Below, one piece after another: positions 61,187-64,000 of a stretch of 64,000 nucleotides of DNA. Location: assembly GCF_022811845.1 (NCBI RefSeq), contig NZ_CP064266.1:496001-560000 (forward strand), given 5' to 3'. A program made the position numbers and the translations under genes. Within the stretch, counting starts at the first letter, position 1. Each line of letters begins with the position of its first letter. This DNA comes from Bacillus pseudomycoides. Lineage in GTDB: Bacteria > Bacillota > Bacilli > Bacillales > Bacillaceae_G. Under the pieces are notes generated by a model. It was not told where the DNA came from. It did no database searches and worked only from the letters and a program-made list of their open reading frames with translations.

Positions 61187-62048
61187 GGGTGTTCCCCTTA
61201 TTTTTAAAATTTTTCACGTTGTGTTCAAATTCATGAGGTGCACATATTTGTACTCTTTCTTGAAATACATTTTGAAGGGTAACAATCATATTGTGATCTT
61301 GTTCTTTTGTATACAAATAAATCATTTTCGGCGAAATAGAAAGAAGTGGCGCTATTACCTTGGTATCAATGTATACACCCTGTTTAGTTAGTAACTCCTC
61401 GTCTATATATTGAACCAATTTCTCTTGTTTTAAACGTATTCCTTTTTCATCATAAAAAATAAAACTTTCATCAAACACAAGATGCAAGCAAGATAAACGT
61501 GATTTTCGGCTACTTACTTGTTGCCGCAGCATTTCTACAAACATTTGATACTCTTGCTCCATTTTATATTCATCAATCGCTACTTCCGCAAGCCTGTGCA
61601 CCATTTCTTTATATGTGCGCAAGCGAAAACGAATATAGGATGAAAAAGAAAAAGAAAGCGGGTCACAGAGCCATCCTTTTAAAGAAGACATAATATGATC
61701 CTCAATTTGATTACGTGTTAAATCTCGGGTAATTCCTTTTCTTTTTCCATTTAAAATAGCTTGTGCCATATGTAAAATTTGATGGCATTCTTCCTGTTCT
61801 TCATAAAAAAACTTTTCTTTTAAAAAAATACGAAGCCATTCATTTTGTTTTATATTAACAATAAAATAAAGGAGTACCGGTGTTAAAACTTTCCCCATAT
61901 AGTCCGATTCACATATTGGAATATGAATTGTTACTTTTTGTTCATGTAAATAAACACTCGTTTCTTTATATAGCTTTTCCGTTCTCTTTATCAGTTGTTG
62001 ATATACGTACGCAGCATCATTTTTTTCTTCGAAGCAGATTTCAATCAC
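61167..62048 (-). CDS. ytxC: Putative sporulation protein YtxC
   Basis: 293 residues from GTG 62048, with AAGGGGGG upstream. The protein is mostly polar with no signal peptide. The YtxC family lies between thrS and dnaI in Bacillus, as here, and contains segments such as DHIMSSLKGWLCDPLSFSFSSYIRFRLRTY. Sporulation role is by family annotation only; no biochemical motif is visible. Its ribosome site abuts one end of a bcr1-type repeat, so the repeat is part of its leader if the promoter lies beyond it. Confidence 0.85.
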   Translation of the reverse strand: MIEICFEEKNDAAYVYQQLIKRTEKLYKETSVYLHEQKVTIHIPICESDYMGKVLTPVLLYFIVNIKQNEWLRIFLKEKFFYEEQEECHQILHMAQAILNGKRKGITRDLTRNQIEDHIMSSLKGWLCDPLSFSFSSYIRFRLRTYKEMVHRLAEVAIDEYKMEQEYQMFVEMLRQQVSSRKSRLSCLHLVFDESFIFYDEKGIRLKQEKLVQYIDEELLTKQGVYIDTKVIAPLLSISPKMIYLYTKEQDHNMIVTLQNVFQERVQICAPHEFEHNVKNFKNKGNTLDFLSF

Positions 62049-62061
62049 TCTTGTCCCCCCT

Positions 62062-62211
62062 TTTATCCCGCTCTAAAGGACCGTTAACCTCTCAGCTTAA
62101 AACGAAGTGAGGCACACATCCATAAGAGTCCGATCCGTGAAGCCTCATCCTAAGTAGAGCTAACTCCCCTATCGCCGAAAGCCTTCACTCGATATTTCTT
62201 GCTAATTTTAT
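62062..62211. repeat. bcr1-type repeat of the B. cereus group
   Basis: 150 bases flanked at both ends by TTTAT (62062-62066 and 62207-62211). About half G+C by hand count in an otherwise AT-rich gap, with internal complementarity (for example TGAGGC with GCCTCA). Length, TTTAT ends, intergenic site and structure fit the published description of bcr1 (about 155 bp, mobile-like, group-specific) as I remember it. Sequence match not tested. Confidence 0.7.
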
Positions 62212-62235
62212 ATATATTAACGGTGGGAGAAAAAA

Positions 62236-62298
62236 ATGATACAAGCTCGTATGAATTTTCAGATTAACAATAAATTCCCATTACTTAACTGCGCATAA
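62236..62298 (+). CDS. Possible 20-residue peptide gene
   Basis: ATG 62236 with GGTGGGAG upstream; a short frame starting MIQARMNFQ, with the stop codon inside the edge of a strong terminator. No promoter is clear. It could be chance. Confidence 0.3.
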   Translation: MIQARMNFQINNKFPLLNCA

Positions 62299-62335
62299 AA
62301 AAGAGTCTGTTTTCATACAAAACAGACTCTTTTTT
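62297..62335. terminator. Terminator after dnaI, usable both ways
   Basis: A perfect 17-bp stem AAAAAAGAGTCTGTTTT / AAAACAGACTCTTTTTT with a 5-base loop. Confidence 0.9.
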
Positions 62336-62393
62336 ATATAAGTACACATTTAAAATATATTAAAAATAACTTTCTCCTATTTCTTTCCTACCT

Positions 62394-63332
62394 TTAAGTG
62401 TGACGACGATTCTTCCCGCCAATCTCAACCGGTTTTGCTAAATATCTAATGCGCTCCATAATACGGGCCGCTTTCATTTCTTCTGCTTCTCCGCGCTGCG
62501 TATACGTTAAATGATGTTCTAACTGTTTAAAATCAAAGTTAGATGTAAAGAACGTTGGTAAATTTTCCAACATACGAAATTGCAGTATAGCTCCAAGGAC
62601 ATCATCACGCACGAAACTGGACATTGCTTCTGCCCCGATATCATCGAGCATTAATACTTGTACACGCTTCACAGCATCAATCTTTTCACCGATTGTATTA
62701 TTTTGCAGTGAGCTTTTAATTTCCCGTAAGAATTCTGGTAAGTATACAATCATTGAACTTATTTTTTTCAAGGCTAATTCATTTGCAATCGCTCCTAAGA
62801 GATACGTTTTTCCTACACCAAATTTACCGTAGAAATATAACCCTTGTACTTTCTTCCCAGGTTCGTATGCACTTAAAAACTCATTTGCTGCACGAATCGC
62901 TCCAATGCGCGGCTCTAAATCTGATGGATCTAAATTTTCCATAGAAGCCTGTAAAATATCACTTGGCATATAAACACTTTGCACTAATTTTTCATATTTC
63001 TTCCTCTCATCATAAGCCACTTTTCTTACACAACGATCATATTGAATATCAATCATCTTACCTTGAATAATCAATTTCGGCTCATATCCTTGAATCATAT
63101 TTTTACAGGATTCTAAGTTCGGGCAATCTGCACATCCAACACTTTGGCCAATATATTCATACAGTTTCACAAGACTTCGTTCTATCATAGAAGTCGTTAC
63201 TTCACCTTTATGTTCTTCAACAAACTCTTTCACACGCGGATGTGCCATCACTTCCGCCTTTAATACTTCATATCTATTTTTAAAATTTTCATTTTGCATC
63301 AACTTTGCAAATGAATTTTGAATATGCTCCAT
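62394..63332 (-). CDS. dnaI: Primosomal helicase loader DnaI
   Basis: 312 residues. The N-terminal zinc-binding helicase-interaction domain (about 1-135) has CADCPNLESC. The AAA+ ATPase domain has Walker A GKFGVGKTYLL and Walker B VLMLDDIG, then an arginine-finger region. It loads the replicative helicase DnaC with DnaB and DnaD. It follows dnaB by 33 bases with GAGGTGAGAG upstream. A minus-strand operon. Confidence 0.96.
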   Translation of the reverse strand: MEHIQNSFAKLMQNENFKNRYEVLKAEVMAHPRVKEFVEEHKGEVTTSMIERSLVKLYEYIGQSVGCADCPNLESCKNMIQGYEPKLIIQGKMIDIQYDRCVRKVAYDERKKYEKLVQSVYMPSDILQASMENLDPSDLEPRIGAIRAANEFLSAYEPGKKVQGLYFYGKFGVGKTYLLGAIANELALKKISSMIVYLPEFLREIKSSLQNNTIGEKIDAVKRVQVLMLDDIGAEAMSSFVRDDVLGAILQFRMLENLPTFFTSNFDFKQLEHHLTYTQRGEAEEMKAARIMERIRYLAKPVEIGGKNRRHT

Positions 63333-63365
63333 TCTCTCACCTCAAAGAGCGTTCATTCTCTTCTA

Positions 63366-64000
63366 TTAATCACGCTTATATTTTTTTAACTCTTCTTCCA
63401 ATCTCTTTCGTTCTTCTTCTAGATTGCTCGGATTTTCTTTTGAACTTGCACCTTTTTGTGATTGTTTTTTCGGTTCTTCTTTCGATTCTTCCTTGAGCCA
63501 ATCTGGCACCATCTCTGTCCGTACCGCTTTCTTCGTTGTACGGCCTTTCTTCTTCGTCTCAGCCCACTCTTGATATTGACGATTCTCTTCTTTCGCTAAA
63601 GCCATTGCTTCTGATACGGTACCAACCTTTTTTCGCGCCCAATGCCCCGCAATTTTCTCGACATATGATTTAGCCAATTTCATATCAGAACGAAGCATAA
63701 CGTAATAAATAAGTACGTTGACAACACCTGGCGCTAGTTTTTGACTCAACATCACTTCTTCTACAATTTGCAAATCTGCTTTTGTTGGTTCTGCCCCGCC
63801 TGAGATTTCTTTTAATAATTGTTTCGGTGAAATTTCCTCAAGCTGTTTGATAAGCATCTCTTCTTGTGTAGTTGGTTCTTTCTCTCTCATTGTACGCGCG
63901 GAATGAGGCTGCACCCGTTCACTTAACACCGGAAGCGCTTGACCATTTTCAAATTGATACCAATCACGTGCTCCTTTACGGAGTCTTTCCATATCAATCG
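63366..64000 (-). CDS. dnaB: Replication initiation and membrane attachment protein DnaB, N-terminus off the window
   Basis: The frame runs on beyond 64000; the shown ATG at 63992 is internal. About 211 C-terminal residues are present. They contain a DnaB_2/DnaD-like helical domain (about PKQLLKEISGGAEPTKADLQIVEEVM, then LAPGVVNVLIYYVMLRSDMKLAKSYVEKIAGHW) and a basic Lys/Glu tail. With DnaD and DnaI it loads the replicative helicase at oriC and restart sites. Named by domain and by its place before dnaI. Confidence 0.92.
   Translation of the reverse strand, partial: IDMERLRKGARDWYQFENGQALPVLSERVQPHSARTMREKEPTTQEEMLIKQLEEISPKQLLKEISGGAEPTKADLQIVEEVMLSQKLAPGVVNVLIYYVMLRSDMKLAKSYVEKIAGHWARKKVGTVSEAMALAKEENRQYQEWAETKKKGRTTKKAVRTEMVPDWLKEESKEEPKKQSQKGASSKENPSNLEEERKRLEEELKKYKRD

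Noticed and set aside
62049..62211. A new riboswitch upstream of ytxC
   Set aside because: The GC-rich structured stretch first looked like a riboswitch, but the TTTAT at both ends and the 150-base length fit a bcr1 repeat better, and no known aptamer core is visible.
1..64000. CRISPR arrays, prophage, transposases, tRNA or rRNA genes, toxin-antitoxin or defence systems
   Set aside because: I looked on both strands and found no repeat-spacer pattern, no integrase or transposase frame, no structural RNA of these kinds and no recognisable defence gene.

Overview
The window looks like chromosomal DNA of a Bacillus cereus group bacterium. The base composition is AT-rich. Ribosome binding sites are strong (GGAGG type). 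Fur, FadR, SigK-like and T-box signals are all of Bacillus type. The gene order matches the conserved Firmicutes blocks trxA-etfA-etfB-fadB-fadR-lcfA, mutS2-polX-cvpA-zapA-rnhC, pheST, infC-rpmI-rplT, thrS and ytxC-dnaI-dnaB. A 150-bp intergenic element flanked by TTTAT (62062-62211) fits the bcr1 repeat that is restricted to the B. cereus group. Most genes lie on the minus strand, so those operons read from high to low coordinates.

Layout, low to high. 1-7962: a truncated GT-C type membrane glycosyltransferase; a Fur-controlled FTR1-type iron permease with a membrane-anchored helical partner; a four-gene glycolipid or envelope cluster (sugar epimerase, flippase-like protein, membrane phosphodiesterase, GT2 enzyme); and a second Fur-controlled iron lipoprotein. 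8013-13704: trxA and the FadR-regulated fatty-acid oxidation genes. 13887-17050: a Fur-controlled siderophore-binding lipoprotein and a fused double FecCD permease, probably FpuA/FpuB of petrobactin uptake. 17365-24138: a DinB-like protein, then a module of three paralogous ABC-2 permeases, one ATPase, a DUF4097 protein and a two-component system. 24308-35090: ywbE, an RlmI-like methyltransferase, a BrnQ-family carrier behind a T-box, rluF, mutS2, polX, cvpA, zapA, rnhC and three very small genes.

35220-50688 mixes core and accessory genes: an SDR enzyme, asnS, two separate ECF sigma / DUF4179 anti-sigma pairs, two SPOCS-domain (DUF3794) genes with SigK-like promoters, pheST, an rRNA methyltransferase, sspI, an HD hydrolase, a CPBP protease and an AraC regulator. 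50874-57221 holds an EmrAB-type efflux system with a divergent TetR gene, an M42 peptidase, a dUTPase and a broken alcohol dehydrogenase. 57378-64000 is the translation and replication block.

Four tRNA-sensing T-box leaders occur here (brnQ, asnS, pheS, thrS). Read against the three synthetase leaders, the brnQ leader has a threonine specifier (ACC) and the same antiterminator base as thrS. This suggests the carrier answers to threonine, not branched-chain amino acids. Other points of interest are two short relics of neighbouring gene ends (the pheT tail at 39776 and a DUF4179 anti-sigma tail at 49598), each on the far side of an accessory gene block, and an FTR1 iron system that lacks the usual EfeO and EfeB partners. 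I saw no CRISPR array, transposase, prophage, rRNA or tRNA gene.
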